Positions 15,629-23,333 of a stretch of DNA of 23,651 bases are shown piece after piece. Every line of letters begins with the position of its first letter. Within the stretch, counting starts at the first letter, position 1. The position numbers and the translations under genes are program-made. The DNA is from an uncultured Eubacteriales bacterium (lineage in GTDB: Bacteria; Bacillota; Clostridia; Lachnospirales; Lachnospiraceae). Under the pieces are notes generated by a model. The model had not been told where the DNA came from, ran no database searches, and saw only the letters and a list, made by a program, of their open reading frames with translations. The stretch covers positions 1 through 23,651 of the forward strand of contig ONVB01000127.1 of NCBI GenBank assembly GCA_900321145.1. Direction: 5' to 3'.

Positions 15629-16279
15629 TTAATATGCAACTATTCTATCTTTGATCCTGTTATATATCCCATCCTTGATACCCTGTACATTGAGTATCTC
15701 CTCCGGGCTTTTAAAGCTACCATGCTCATCACGGTAGGCGATGATCGAATCAGCCTTCGCCTCACCTATCCCCGGAAGCGTCATAAGTCTTTCTTTATCA
15801 GCCCTGTTTATATCAACCTGACCGCTGTCCGACGTCTCATCCTTTCCCTGCTGAGAGTCAGGCTTATAACTTCCGCCCTCGAGCTCGGCTTCCGTTGGGA
15901 TATATATCTTCTCCCCGTCGCTTACCTTCTCGGCAAGGTTTACATAGCTTTGCACGGCATCCTCGGCAAACCCTCCGGCAGCTTCAACCGCAGCCTGCTT
16001 TCTGTCATCCTTGCTTAGGTAATAAACCCCGGGTTCCTTCACTGCGCCACATACATAACACGCGATCGTATCATGCTTTTCCGCGGCCATGTCCCCTTCG
16101 GTCTCCGAAGTGCCCTCCGACACGACATCTGACGTCTGCCCGGAACCGTCACCTGCTTGTATTTCCGAAGCTTCCACTTCCTCCGATGCGGTCCCGACAT
16201 ACACCCGGGCTTTGTCTCCGCAAGCAGAAAAAAGAAGCATCATCATACCTGATAAAAATAAAAACACAATCCTGCGCAC
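15629..16279 (-). CDS. comEA: ComEA-like DNA-binding lipoprotein
   Basis: 216 residues from a GTG at 16279: GAGG stands 8 bases upstream and the product begins with a clean lipoprotein signal, VRRIVFLFLSGMMMLLFSAC, so Cys20 would be lipidated. A TTG at 16300 would add 7 residues ahead of the basic start, with a poorer site. After an acidic, Ser/Thr/Glu-rich linker (about 28-68) comes an SLBB domain (70-128; CYVCGAVKEPGVYYL, EKIYIP) and a helix-hairpin-helix pair (153-216; QVDINRADKERLMTLPGIG, VQGIKDGIYNRI), the DNA-binding part of ComEA. ComEA captures incoming DNA in natural transformation and usually neighbours comEC, absent here. Instead it leads a two-component operon. A lipid anchor replaces the usual membrane helix. 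Confidence 0.88.
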   Translation of the reverse strand: MRRIVFLFLSGMMMLLFSACGDKARVYVGTASEEVEASEIQAGDGSGQTSDVVSEGTSETEGDMAAEKHDTIACYVCGAVKEPGVYYLSKDDRKQAAVEAAGGFAEDAVQSYVNLAEKVSDGEKIYIPTEAELEGGSYKPDSQQGKDETSDSGQVDINRADKERLMTLPGIGEAKADSIIAYRDEHGSFKSPEEILNVQGIKDGIYNRIKDRIVAY

Positions 16280-16331
16280 ACAGAACACCTCACAATTCAA
16301 GCATCCCGCATCGCATCAAACACCATCTGCT

Positions 16332-16360
16332 ATTGTACATTTATTTTTAATCAATTACAA
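16332..16360 (-). promoter_or_regulatory. Promoter of the comEA operon
   Basis: Minus strand TTGTAA (16355-16360), 17-base spacer, TACAAT (16332-16337). It points away from the rpiB promoter; the two -35 boxes are about 21 bp apart, so both starts share one control region. Confidence 0.6.
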
Positions 16361-16380
16361 GTGGCAAAACACAAAAATGA

Positions 16381-16409
16381 TTTACATTTTTTTTCGCTTA
16401 TGCTACAAT
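16381..16409 (+). promoter_or_regulatory. Promoter of rpiB (extended -10)
   Basis: TTTACA (16381-16386), a 17-base spacer rich in T, TG at 16401-16402, and TACAAT (16404-16409). Both boxes match 5 of 6 and the extended -10 adds strength. The start would be near 16416, leaving a leader of about 39 bases. Confidence 0.8.
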
Positions 16410-16454
16410 CTCCGCGTAAAAATACTGACCGGTTCAGGTACGGAGGAGAAAGAT

Positions 16455-16883
16455 ATGAATATAGCGATCGGGTGCGATCAGGGCGGATATGCCATGAAAA
16501 CAGAGTTGATGGAATACCTTAAATCAAAGAAAATACCCTTTGTAGATGTCGGAAGCTACAGTGAGGGTTCGGTTGATTATCCGGTTTATGCCAAGGCCGT
16601 ATGTGAGAAGATAACCTCGGGAGAATGCGAGCTCGGTATACTTGTATGCGGAACAGGTATAGGCATGAGCATGGCAGCCAACAAGATAAAGGGAATACGC
16701 GCCGCTGCCGTGTCCGACAACTATACGGCACAGGCCACCCGCTCTCACAATGATGCGAATGTTTTATGCCTGGGCGGAAGAACCATAGGGATAGAGCTTG
16801 CGAAGATGCTCGTCGATACATTTATCTCGACTCCCTTCTCAGGTGAGGAAAGACACGCAAGAAGGATATCCATGTTCTCGTAA
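16455..16883 (+). CDS. rpiB: Ribose-5-phosphate isomerase B family protein
   Basis: 142 residues from ATG at 16455 (GGAGG 8 bases upstream); the frame is open far upstream but only this start fits the family. It interconverts ribose 5-phosphate and ribulose 5-phosphate. Seen: IAIGCDQGGYAMK, DVGSYSEGSVDYPVYA, catalytic Cys65 in GILVCGTGIGMSMAANK, IRAAAVSDNYTAQATRSHNDANVLCLGGR with His98, and IGIELAKMLVDTFI. The family's N-terminal Asp-His is Asp-Gln here (CDQ), a change at a residue near the substrate. It could also act on other sugars, since LacAB and allose-phosphate isomerases are in this family. It is the only plus-strand gene of the window. Confidence 0.93.
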   Translation: MNIAIGCDQGGYAMKTELMEYLKSKKIPFVDVGSYSEGSVDYPVYAKAVCEKITSGECELGILVCGTGIGMSMAANKIKGIRAAAVSDNYTAQATRSHNDANVLCLGGRTIGIELAKMLVDTFISTPFSGEERHARRISMFS

Positions 16884-16903
16884 AACACTTCTCAAACAGG
16901 TGA

Positions 16904-18061
16904 TCAGATCTTATATATGGCATAGCCGTCTATCACGACCAGGCGGCTTATGCCGTATTTTTTTATCACCTTTTCTGGAACTGTCTTCGCTTCCTCCACG
17001 ACCATGAAGTTGCAGCCCTCTTCCTTTATCACACCCACTATGTAGTCATAGTCCGGTTCCTCGGAAGCAAGCTGCATGGCAAGCTCCCTCGGAACCTTAA
17101 GCTCCGAAGCTTTGATAAAGCCTATCATGTCTCTGCCGTAGAGAGTTCTGATACGTCCGTCCACCTCGCGTATCTCATAGCACAGCGGTTCCGTCACAAG
17201 TCCCTTCGGGTTCTTTATATGCTCCGCCACATACTCACCCACATCCGCAGTCGCCTTCGGGATCTTATATATATTTTCCATTCTTGTAAATGAACCGTTC
17301 CTGAACATGTTTACTCCGAGGAGCAGCACAAGCAAAAGCCCGTAAACCGGCAGAAATACACATCCCGCAGGCTTGAGCTTTTTTATCGCTTTCGCGAATA
17401 CACAGGCAACGACCAGCACTGTCGGGATGCACCAGAACAGCCTCCAGACGGTTATCCCTATCAGCCTGTAGGCTATGGGTTGGTTCACGAAAAAGAGCAG
17501 CAAAGCCGAAGGATAAAAGACAGCATCAAAGGGATAGAGTTTGGCGGTATCCTTACGTCCTTCTTCATCCGCTTCAGTGCTCACGCACTCGTCATGAGCA
17601 TAGAGAACGATCGCAGCAAAGCAGGCCGCCACTATCATATATCTTCCGACTCCGTACATATTTGCCTTGTACCCTGCAAGCTCCTCAAGCTCGGTTATGC
17701 CATCCGTATTTCGAGCTACGGGATCTGCCAGGGCAAGCGGCCAGACTCCTCTCCAGAGTATGAGAAGCACTCCGCAGATTGCTGTTACAAGCCTGCGAAA
17801 CACAGTCTGCGCCTGCGAGATAAGCTCAGCAAAGCACGCTGCTATGATAAGCGCCGATGGCAGCAAAAGAACCATCCTGTCCGTATCACCTTTATAAAAC
17901 AGGTAAACCGCAATACATATGGGGATTGCCGGCACGATAACCTTGCCATATCTGTCGAATCTCACAGCCAAAAGATACGGTACCGAAAGAAGCGCAAGAA
18001 AAAGCAGGCCGTCACCTGCTATAAGTATCCTGAGTGAAATTAATAGCTCTGTCCAGTTCAT
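16904..18061 (-). CDS. Membrane protein, likely C-terminal half of a split GT-C-type transferase
   Basis: About 385 residues. Three ATG codons stand in a row (18067, 18064, 18061) after GAGG; the third has the best spacing (8 bases) and is chosen. Nine or so hydrophobic segments fill the first 265 residues (for example GDGLLFLALLSVPYLLAV, MVLLLPSALIIAACFAEL, VFLPVYGLLLVLLLGVNMF). The last 120 residues are soluble and look like the outer domain that closes GT-C glycosyltransferases (DVGEYVAEHIKNPKG, IREVDGRIRTLYGRD, CNFMVVEEA). The protein lacks the N-terminal acidic catalytic loop of such enzymes, which the preceding gene seems to supply. Coupled to that gene by start/stop overlap or near overlap. 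Its 3' end faces rpiB across 20 bases. Confidence 0.65.
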   Translation of the reverse strand: MNWTELLISLRILIAGDGLLFLALLSVPYLLAVRFDRYGKVIVPAIPICIAVYLFYKGDTDRMVLLLPSALIIAACFAELISQAQTVFRRLVTAICGVLLILWRGVWPLALADPVARNTDGITELEELAGYKANMYGVGRYMIVAACFAAIVLYAHDECVSTEADEEGRKDTAKLYPFDAVFYPSALLLFFVNQPIAYRLIGITVWRLFWCIPTVLVVACVFAKAIKKLKPAGCVFLPVYGLLLVLLLGVNMFRNGSFTRMENIYKIPKATADVGEYVAEHIKNPKGLVTEPLCYEIREVDGRIRTLYGRDMIGFIKASELKVPRELAMQLASEEPDYDYIVGVIKEEGCNFMVVEEAKTVPEKVIKKYGISRLVVIDGYAIYKI

Positions 18062-18063
18062 CA

Positions 18064-19143
18064 TCATTTCCTCATCCGGTACTCAAGATAATATCCGATA
18101 AATATAAGGCCCGCCGGAACAGCGGTAAGCCACAGAAGGAGCATAAGCTTTATACTCTTCTTTACTATGCCGTAGCACAGACCGTAGCAGCCTATCATCA
18201 GAATGGTAATGATTATTCCCATTCCCGAAAGAAGCGGAAAGCCCACGGAGCACACGGCAAGCATGATGAAGAACTCCCTGCTCTCCTTCACATCCGCCTT
18301 GAATATCTCAACCAAAAGCCAGATAAGCACGGGCACCGCAAAGCTTGCGGCTACCGCCTTACCCTGCCATATACGCGTCAGCGCAAAGGTCTCGCTGCTG
18401 TAAACCGAATAACCGCCGAACACATGCAGAAGTAATACGCCTACTATAAGCGCTGCCCTCGCCGTCATATTTTCTCCGAGCAGAGCACCGGATATGAGCC
18501 AGTATATCATGCATACAGACGCAAAGAGTGCGATCGGAAGAAACATATGCGCAACGACGGTAACCTTGATTCCCGAAACAAACGAAACATAAGCCATAAA
18601 ACAGGCCCACGGTGAGAATATGTCTTTGGAAAGCTCACCCGACCAGGAGCTTATCGCCTCGCCTGTCGCGGGATTGGTAAGGAACATCCTTCTCGTGGTG
18701 ACCATATCCACGGCATTTACCACAAAGCGCGAGTCATCCGCATCAGTATGCTGCAAGGTTGCCACAAAGGTAATGAGCGCAACAGCCGCCGCTGCCGCAA
18801 CAAGAAACGCCGTAAACTCCTTCATGCCATCAAGTGTCGGAAGAAGTCTGACAAAGCTTTTCCTGACCATACCATATACGCAAAGCGCCGCATAAAACAC
18901 CGAAAGAACTATCACAAGAACAAGAAAATCGGCCTTGAGCAGGATCAGCGGAACCGACACGAGCTCACACAAAGCCCACATGGTAACAGTGCCGAAGACA
19001 TAGCTTTTCGATAAGCTTTTGTTCACACTGCCGCCCTTTAAGCAAAGAAGCTCACATATCGCATTTCCCATAAGAACCGGCGCCACAAACAGAAGAAACG
19101 CCGCTATCAATATCTGTATTACCGACCAAAGTCCGATTTCCAT
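18064..19143 (-). CDS. Membrane protein, DUF6077-like, likely N-terminal half of a split GT-C-type transferase
   Basis: 359 residues from ATG at 19143; the AGGAG site overlaps the stop of the sugar transferase gene. Eight or more membrane helices. A conserved-looking loop after about helix 4 reads HTDADDSRFVVNAVDMVTT then FLTNPATGEAISSW; an acidic loop of this kind (DADD) between early helices is where GT-C enzymes carry their catalytic Asp. I recall similar sequences as DUF6077 in Lachnospiraceae. The polypeptide ends just after a helix (IFIGYYLEYRMRK) where a single-chain enzyme would go on. It lies in a surface-glycan operon, so lipid-linked sugar transfer is a fair guess, not a proven function. 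Confidence 0.65.
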   Translation of the reverse strand: MEIGLWSVIQILIAAFLLFVAPVLMGNAICELLCLKGGSVNKSLSKSYVFGTVTMWALCELVSVPLILLKADFLVLVIVLSVFYAALCVYGMVRKSFVRLLPTLDGMKEFTAFLVAAAAAVALITFVATLQHTDADDSRFVVNAVDMVTTRRMFLTNPATGEAISSWSGELSKDIFSPWACFMAYVSFVSGIKVTVVAHMFLPIALFASVCMIYWLISGALLGENMTARAALIVGVLLLHVFGGYSVYSSETFALTRIWQGKAVAASFAVPVLIWLLVEIFKADVKESREFFIMLAVCSVGFPLLSGMGIIITILMIGCYGLCYGIVKKSIKLMLLLWLTAVPAGLIFIGYYLEYRMRK

Positions 19144-19152
19144 TATAATCTC

Positions 19153-20556
19153 CTACTTCGAACCCTCCTGTTTTAAAACGGCTCCGAAGGTTTTCAAAAT
19201 AATTTTCAGATCCAGTGAAAGGCAGAAATGCCTTATATAATAATTATCGAGCTTAACAACCTCCTCAAAATCGGTTATGTCGTTTCTGCCCGAGGTCTGC
19301 CACATGCCCGTAAGACCCGGCTTTATGGCAAGCCTTGACTTGTGGTGCAGGTCGTAAGCCTTGTACTCATCCTCTGTCGGGGGTCTGGTTCCGACTAAGC
19401 TCATATCTCCTATGAGTATGTTCAAAAACTGCGGAAATTCATCTAAGCTCGTCTTCCTCATGAAGCGCCCTATGGGAATGATACGGGGATCGTTCTCCAT
19501 CTTGAACATCAGTCCCTGCATCTCATTTTGCGCCATGAGCTCCTTCTTTCTCTCCTCAGCATCAAGATACATGGAGCGGAACTTGTACATCCTGAACTTT
19601 CTTCCGTTCTTGCCCATCCTTACCTGCTTGAAGAATATCGGTCCGGGGGACTGGATAAATATGATGGGACCGAAGATCACGGTTAGGAGTATCGTAAATA
19701 CGGTTCCGATGAGTCCCGCTATTATATCTACCGTCCTCTTCACGAATCTCTGCTTGAAGGTCATCTGGTTTATGCTCGTGGTAAGGACCGCGCACTTGTT
19801 TAAGCTCTCAAGAGTAGGATTCGGCATATCTTTAAGCAGTGTATCCATGCTTATATGTACCGCTATGCCCATCTCAAGAAATGTATCGGTGAGCACGCCC
19901 TTATCATCCAGGCTTCCGTCAAGTATCGCACCATCGACTATATGTGACAGCGAGTACTCATACATAGTACCAAGAGTAAGATCACGCTTTACATCATAAG
20001 CCGTATTCTCATATCTGCTGCCGTCCGTCAGTATCACACTGTCTATAACAAAACCGCCGTACTCAAAGCTGTTGAGCTTCTCCATAAGAGAATCCGCATT
20101 CTCCGGCCTGCTTATAAGCAGCAGCCTCCTGAGCCGCTTCGTGGTGCTGTTTCTCTTGTACACAAACTTTTTTAACAGAACTCTCTCCGTGTACATCAGC
20201 ACCGTATCGATCACCAGAAAATAACCTATGGTAAGTCGCGAATAGGTATCCGACGACTTGATAAAGAAAAGTATGCCAAGCACGATCCCTATTATGACCA
20301 GATTGTGGAATATGACATTCTTAAGCTCCTTCAGATATCCTCTCCTGAGTATGCCGGAGTAGCTCTCGGTCATAAAGACTATGACTAAGTGTGACATCAT
20401 CACGAGCACATTGATCAGTTCCCAGTCATCCTTGGTGAAGCGCTTCGTACTCTTGAATCTGATATAATAAGCCAAAAGAAATGCCGCCTCGACACACAGT
20501 ATGTCGAAGATAATAAAATCAAGATGTTTGGTTGCTGTTCTTCCTGTATCCTTCAT
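19153..20556 (-). CDS. Polyprenyl-phosphate sugar-1-phosphate transferase
   Basis: 467 residues, WbaP/WcaJ/EpsE-like. Four hydrophobic segments at the start, a Rossmann-like central part (LRRLLLISRPENADS), a further hydrophobic segment (about 276-299), then the catalytic bacterial sugar transferase domain: SPGPIFFKQVRMGKNG, FRMYKFRSMYLDAE, DPRIIPIGRFMRKTSLDE, PQFLNILIGDMSLVGTRPP and PGLTGMWQTSGRND. It would load the first sugar phosphate onto undecaprenyl phosphate for capsule, exopolysaccharide or wall glycan. The sugar cannot be read from sequence. It follows the GT2 gene by 3 bases and precedes the membrane pair by 9, so these genes form one operon. Confidence 0.93.
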   Translation of the reverse strand: MKDTGRTATKHLDFIIFDILCVEAAFLLAYYIRFKSTKRFTKDDWELINVLVMMSHLVIVFMTESYSGILRRGYLKELKNVIFHNLVIIGIVLGILFFIKSSDTYSRLTIGYFLVIDTVLMYTERVLLKKFVYKRNSTTKRLRRLLLISRPENADSLMEKLNSFEYGGFVIDSVILTDGSRYENTAYDVKRDLTLGTMYEYSLSHIVDGAILDGSLDDKGVLTDTFLEMGIAVHISMDTLLKDMPNPTLESLNKCAVLTTSINQMTFKQRFVKRTVDIIAGLIGTVFTILLTVIFGPIIFIQSPGPIFFKQVRMGKNGRKFRMYKFRSMYLDAEERKKELMAQNEMQGLMFKMENDPRIIPIGRFMRKTSLDEFPQFLNILIGDMSLVGTRPPTEDEYKAYDLHHKSRLAIKPGLTGMWQTSGRNDITDFEEVVKLDNYYIRHFCLSLDLKIILKTFGAVLKQEGSK

Positions 20557-20559
20557 ACC

Positions 20560-22830
20560 TTATATCCTTATGATCTCACCGGTATCTACCTGACCTCCGC
20601 CTATGGAAATGTAAAGCTTATACTCGCCCGGTTCTATCTCATCCTTCGATATTATACTCTCAAAGTGACACAGCGCAAAGCCCCTCGTGCGGCCCTTCTC
20701 GTTTGCAAACCCTTTTACATATACCCTGTTTGCCATGAAAACAAATGACGTGTGTCTTTCGGTATAATTCTCAAAATCCTCATCCTTGTTATACGGTCTT
20801 AATACGATCGCATAACTGTTCCTGTTATTGTTTCTCTTTCGTCTGAAGTATCCGTAGCCGGCTATTCTTATAGCATCATCGCCGTAGCAGATCGACTCGG
20901 CTTTTACCTTCGCATAGTCGCTGTCCCATTCGAGCTCCCTGCCCCTTGATTCGTAGCTTACCGCCTCTGCCGGTTCCACCAGCTTCTTATCGTCGAGATT
21001 AAAGGCGTTCCTGTCTCCGGAAAGGTTAGGATTATAGCAGGGATCGTAGCCTCTCGCAAAGAGAGGATGCTTGTCATAGAGCTTGGCCATCTCCCGCTTT
21101 CTTCTCTGCTCCTTAGCTGTATTTTCAGCGTCAAGCCCACGGCTTACAGACTCATGATGGACTAAAGCCACATCATTCCTTAACACATTATGATAGCCCT
21201 TTTCTATAAGTGAAAAGCAAAGCGCTACATCATTATAGGCGACAGCCAGGTCCTCGTCAAAGCCGCCGGCCTCATAGAATTTTCCGCGGTTCACCATAAG
21301 GCATGCGCCTGTGACCACGGAGAAATTATAATCCAATAAGTTCCTGCCGTAATAGTAATTCGTGTCATCCGGCATACCGTAGAAGCAGTGTCCCGGACCA
21401 ATACCGTAGTTTACCACGCCCGCGTGCTGGAAGATGATCCCGCCCGGATAGTAGAGCTTTGCTCCGACCGCACCGGTGTAGCTCACCTGTGCCTGACCTA
21501 CCATCCTTGTCATCCATCCCCGCACATCCTGTATACGCGGGTTCTCCTTCACCTTATCGGTGATCTCGATATCGTCATTTAAGAAAAGGAAATAATCTCC
21601 GCGTGCATTCCGGGCACCGAGGTTGCACATATGTGAGAAATTGAACTCCGCCTTCTCATATATATAGCTCATCCTGTGTTCGGGAGCGTCAAGCTCACCG
21701 ACCAGCTTCTCCACACGCACCCTGTTCTCGTCGCTGCTTCCGTTATCTACAACTACTATCTCGTAGTTTTTATAATCCGTCATATCCACAATGCTTCTTA
21801 AGCACTGCGTCAAAACATTTACATTGTCCTTAGAAGGTATGATCACCGAGCAAAGAGGATCCCCCTGTGGCTCGTATACCACCCTGTACTGCGATATATC
21901 CTCTATAAGTTCTAAGTGCCCCTTAAGGCCCCTGCGAGCAAGCGCCTCTTCCTTCGCTTTTCTCGTAGCCTCAAGCACATAGGGCTTCGCCTGCATATCG
22001 CTTGAGGTAGACTCCTTGCGCATGCGCCAGTGGTACAGTATCTTCGGCACATGTCCTATCCTGTCCGTCCTCTCCATAACCCGCAGAAGAAGGTCATAAT
22101 CCTGCGCACCCTCAAAGCCCTTTCTCTCCATACCGGTTTCAAGTAGAACCGTCCTTCTGTACACCGACAGGTGACAGGGATACATATATGACATAAAGGT
22201 TTCCGGCGACCAGTCAGGCTTGAAGAAAGGATCCCGCCTCTCAAGGCCAAGCTCGTCTATCTTGTCCTCGTCGGTATATATCATGTCAAGCTCGGGGTTC
22301 TTGTCTAACAGCTTAGCCACTTCGTAGAGGGCGTTCGGTGCATAGAGATCGTCGCAATCGCACAGAGCGACAAACTCACCCTCGGCAGCCATAATGCCGT
22401 CGTTCGTGGCAACGGAGATATTTCCGTTTTCCTCACGGTATACGACCTTGACCTTCACCTTACCGGCCTTTCCTAACCTTTCCTCATACTCCTTAAGGGT
22501 AGCCTTCACGGATGGCATGGTCGATGCATCATCGACAAGCACTAACTCAAACTTCCTGTAGGTCTGCTTAAGGACGGAATCGATACAGTTCCTGAGCATG
22601 GTGTCATCCACGTTATAGCAGGGTATGACAACCGAAAAGAACGGGTTGTAAGTAAGACCCGTTGTCTTCAGTATATTCTCGTCCTTTTCGTTCCTCAGCA
22701 TCCAGCGCGTGTAATCGGGCGTGTCATCTTTCTTGCTCTTCATCTTGTATATGACAGCATCAAAGCCCTCGTCACGCATGGTCACAAATGTTTTTTTTAC
22801 AAGCGAGGCAGCCTCACCCAAGCGTCCCAT
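20560..22830 (-). CDS. Two-domain GT2 family glycosyltransferase (rhamnosyltransferase-like)
   Basis: 756 residues. A basic N-part, then a first GT-A domain (about 62-280; FSVVIPCYNVDDTMLRNCID, VDDAST, ALCDCDDLYAPNALYE, GAQDYDLLLRV) and a second (about 325-585; CSVIIPSKDNVNVLTQC, VVDNGSSDENR, YFLFLNDDIEI, GFDEDLAVAYNDVALC). Each has its own DxD-type site (DCDD and NDD), so both may be active, adding two sugars or one repeat. The last 130 residues are of unknown type (beta-rich, YGDDAIRIAGYGYFRRK). Such tandem GT2 proteins are common in rhamnan-like surface glycan clusters of Firmicutes. The ATG shares one base with the HIT stop (TAATG), with GAGG 5 bases upstream. Confidence 0.9.
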   Translation of the reverse strand: MGRLGEAASLVKKTFVTMRDEGFDAVIYKMKSKKDDTPDYTRWMLRNEKDENILKTTGLTYNPFFSVVIPCYNVDDTMLRNCIDSVLKQTYRKFELVLVDDASTMPSVKATLKEYEERLGKAGKVKVKVVYREENGNISVATNDGIMAAEGEFVALCDCDDLYAPNALYEVAKLLDKNPELDMIYTDEDKIDELGLERRDPFFKPDWSPETFMSYMYPCHLSVYRRTVLLETGMERKGFEGAQDYDLLLRVMERTDRIGHVPKILYHWRMRKESTSSDMQAKPYVLEATRKAKEEALARRGLKGHLELIEDISQYRVVYEPQGDPLCSVIIPSKDNVNVLTQCLRSIVDMTDYKNYEIVVVDNGSSDENRVRVEKLVGELDAPEHRMSYIYEKAEFNFSHMCNLGARNARGDYFLFLNDDIEITDKVKENPRIQDVRGWMTRMVGQAQVSYTGAVGAKLYYPGGIIFQHAGVVNYGIGPGHCFYGMPDDTNYYYGRNLLDYNFSVVTGACLMVNRGKFYEAGGFDEDLAVAYNDVALCFSLIEKGYHNVLRNDVALVHHESVSRGLDAENTAKEQRRKREMAKLYDKHPLFARGYDPCYNPNLSGDRNAFNLDDKKLVEPAEAVSYESRGRELEWDSDYAKVKAESICYGDDAIRIAGYGYFRRKRNNNRNSYAIVLRPYNKDEDFENYTERHTSFVFMANRVYVKGFANEKGRTRGFALCHFESIISKDEIEPGEYKLYISIGGGQVDTGEIIRI

Positions 22831-23246
22831 TATATCCTCTTTCTTATAGCCTCTGCCAGTTTTTTGTTCTCTTCGGGATCGGCCTCACCCTGCGGCCACT
22901 TAAGTCCGTCCCAGTCACCCTCAAAACGGGGTATGAAATGAAGATGAAAATGATGCACGGTCTGACCCGCACACTCACCATTGTTCTGAACCAGGTTCAT
23001 GCCGTCACAGCCTGTCTCGTCCTTTATGGCGCGGGCTATCTCCGTACCCAAAGAAAAAAGCTTGCCTGCCGTATCGGCATCTATCTCAAACACATTTGCA
23101 AAATGTTCCTTCGGTATAAGAAGTGCGTGGCCCTTGTTGCCCGGTGCCAGGTCCAAAAAGCACTTAAATTCCGGTGTCTCGTAAACAGTGGCCGAAGGGA
23201 TCTCGCCCCTGCCTATCTTACAGAAAATACAATCGTCTTTAGTCAT
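22830..23246 (-). CDS. HIT family (HinT-like) nucleotide hydrolase
   Basis: 138 residues. Histidine triad: VHHFHLHFIPR with H99, H101 and H103. Zinc-type pair C6 and C9 in DDCIFCKIGRGEIP with H48, and the usual DLAPGNKGHALLIPKEH and NLVQNNGECAGQ. Such proteins split phosphoramidate or related bonds of AMP compounds; the cell role is general. GGAG stands 7 bases upstream. It opens the glycan operon but is a housekeeping gene, so the link may be only by transcription. A structured intergenic stretch fills the gap to the upstream FliS-like gene. Confidence 0.95.
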   Translation of the reverse strand: MTKDDCIFCKIGRGEIPSATVYETPEFKCFLDLAPGNKGHALLIPKEHFANVFEIDADTAGKLFSLGTEIARAIKDETGCDGMNLVQNNGECAGQTVHHFHLHFIPRFEGDWDGLKWPQGEADPEENKKLAEAIRKRI

Positions 23247-23266
23247 TTTTAATCTCCTTCATCATA

Positions 23267-23332
23267 AGATCCTTCCTGTTGCTTACTCCGGAGGACACTG
23301 TGTCATTCCAATGACTTTGGTCCTAAGGATCT
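23267..23332 (-). other. Nested stem-loops between FliS-like gene and HIT gene
   Basis: Three stems stack on the minus strand: outer 8 bp (23325-23332 with 23267-23274), middle 5 bp (23320-23324 with 23292-23296), inner 5 bp (23311-23315 with 23302-23306) with a TGGA loop. One side has a 17-base bulge. It starts one base after the upstream stop codon and ends about 20 bases before the HIT ATG. No T-tract follows, so it is not a normal terminator. Confidence 0.5.
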
Positions 23333-23333
23333 G

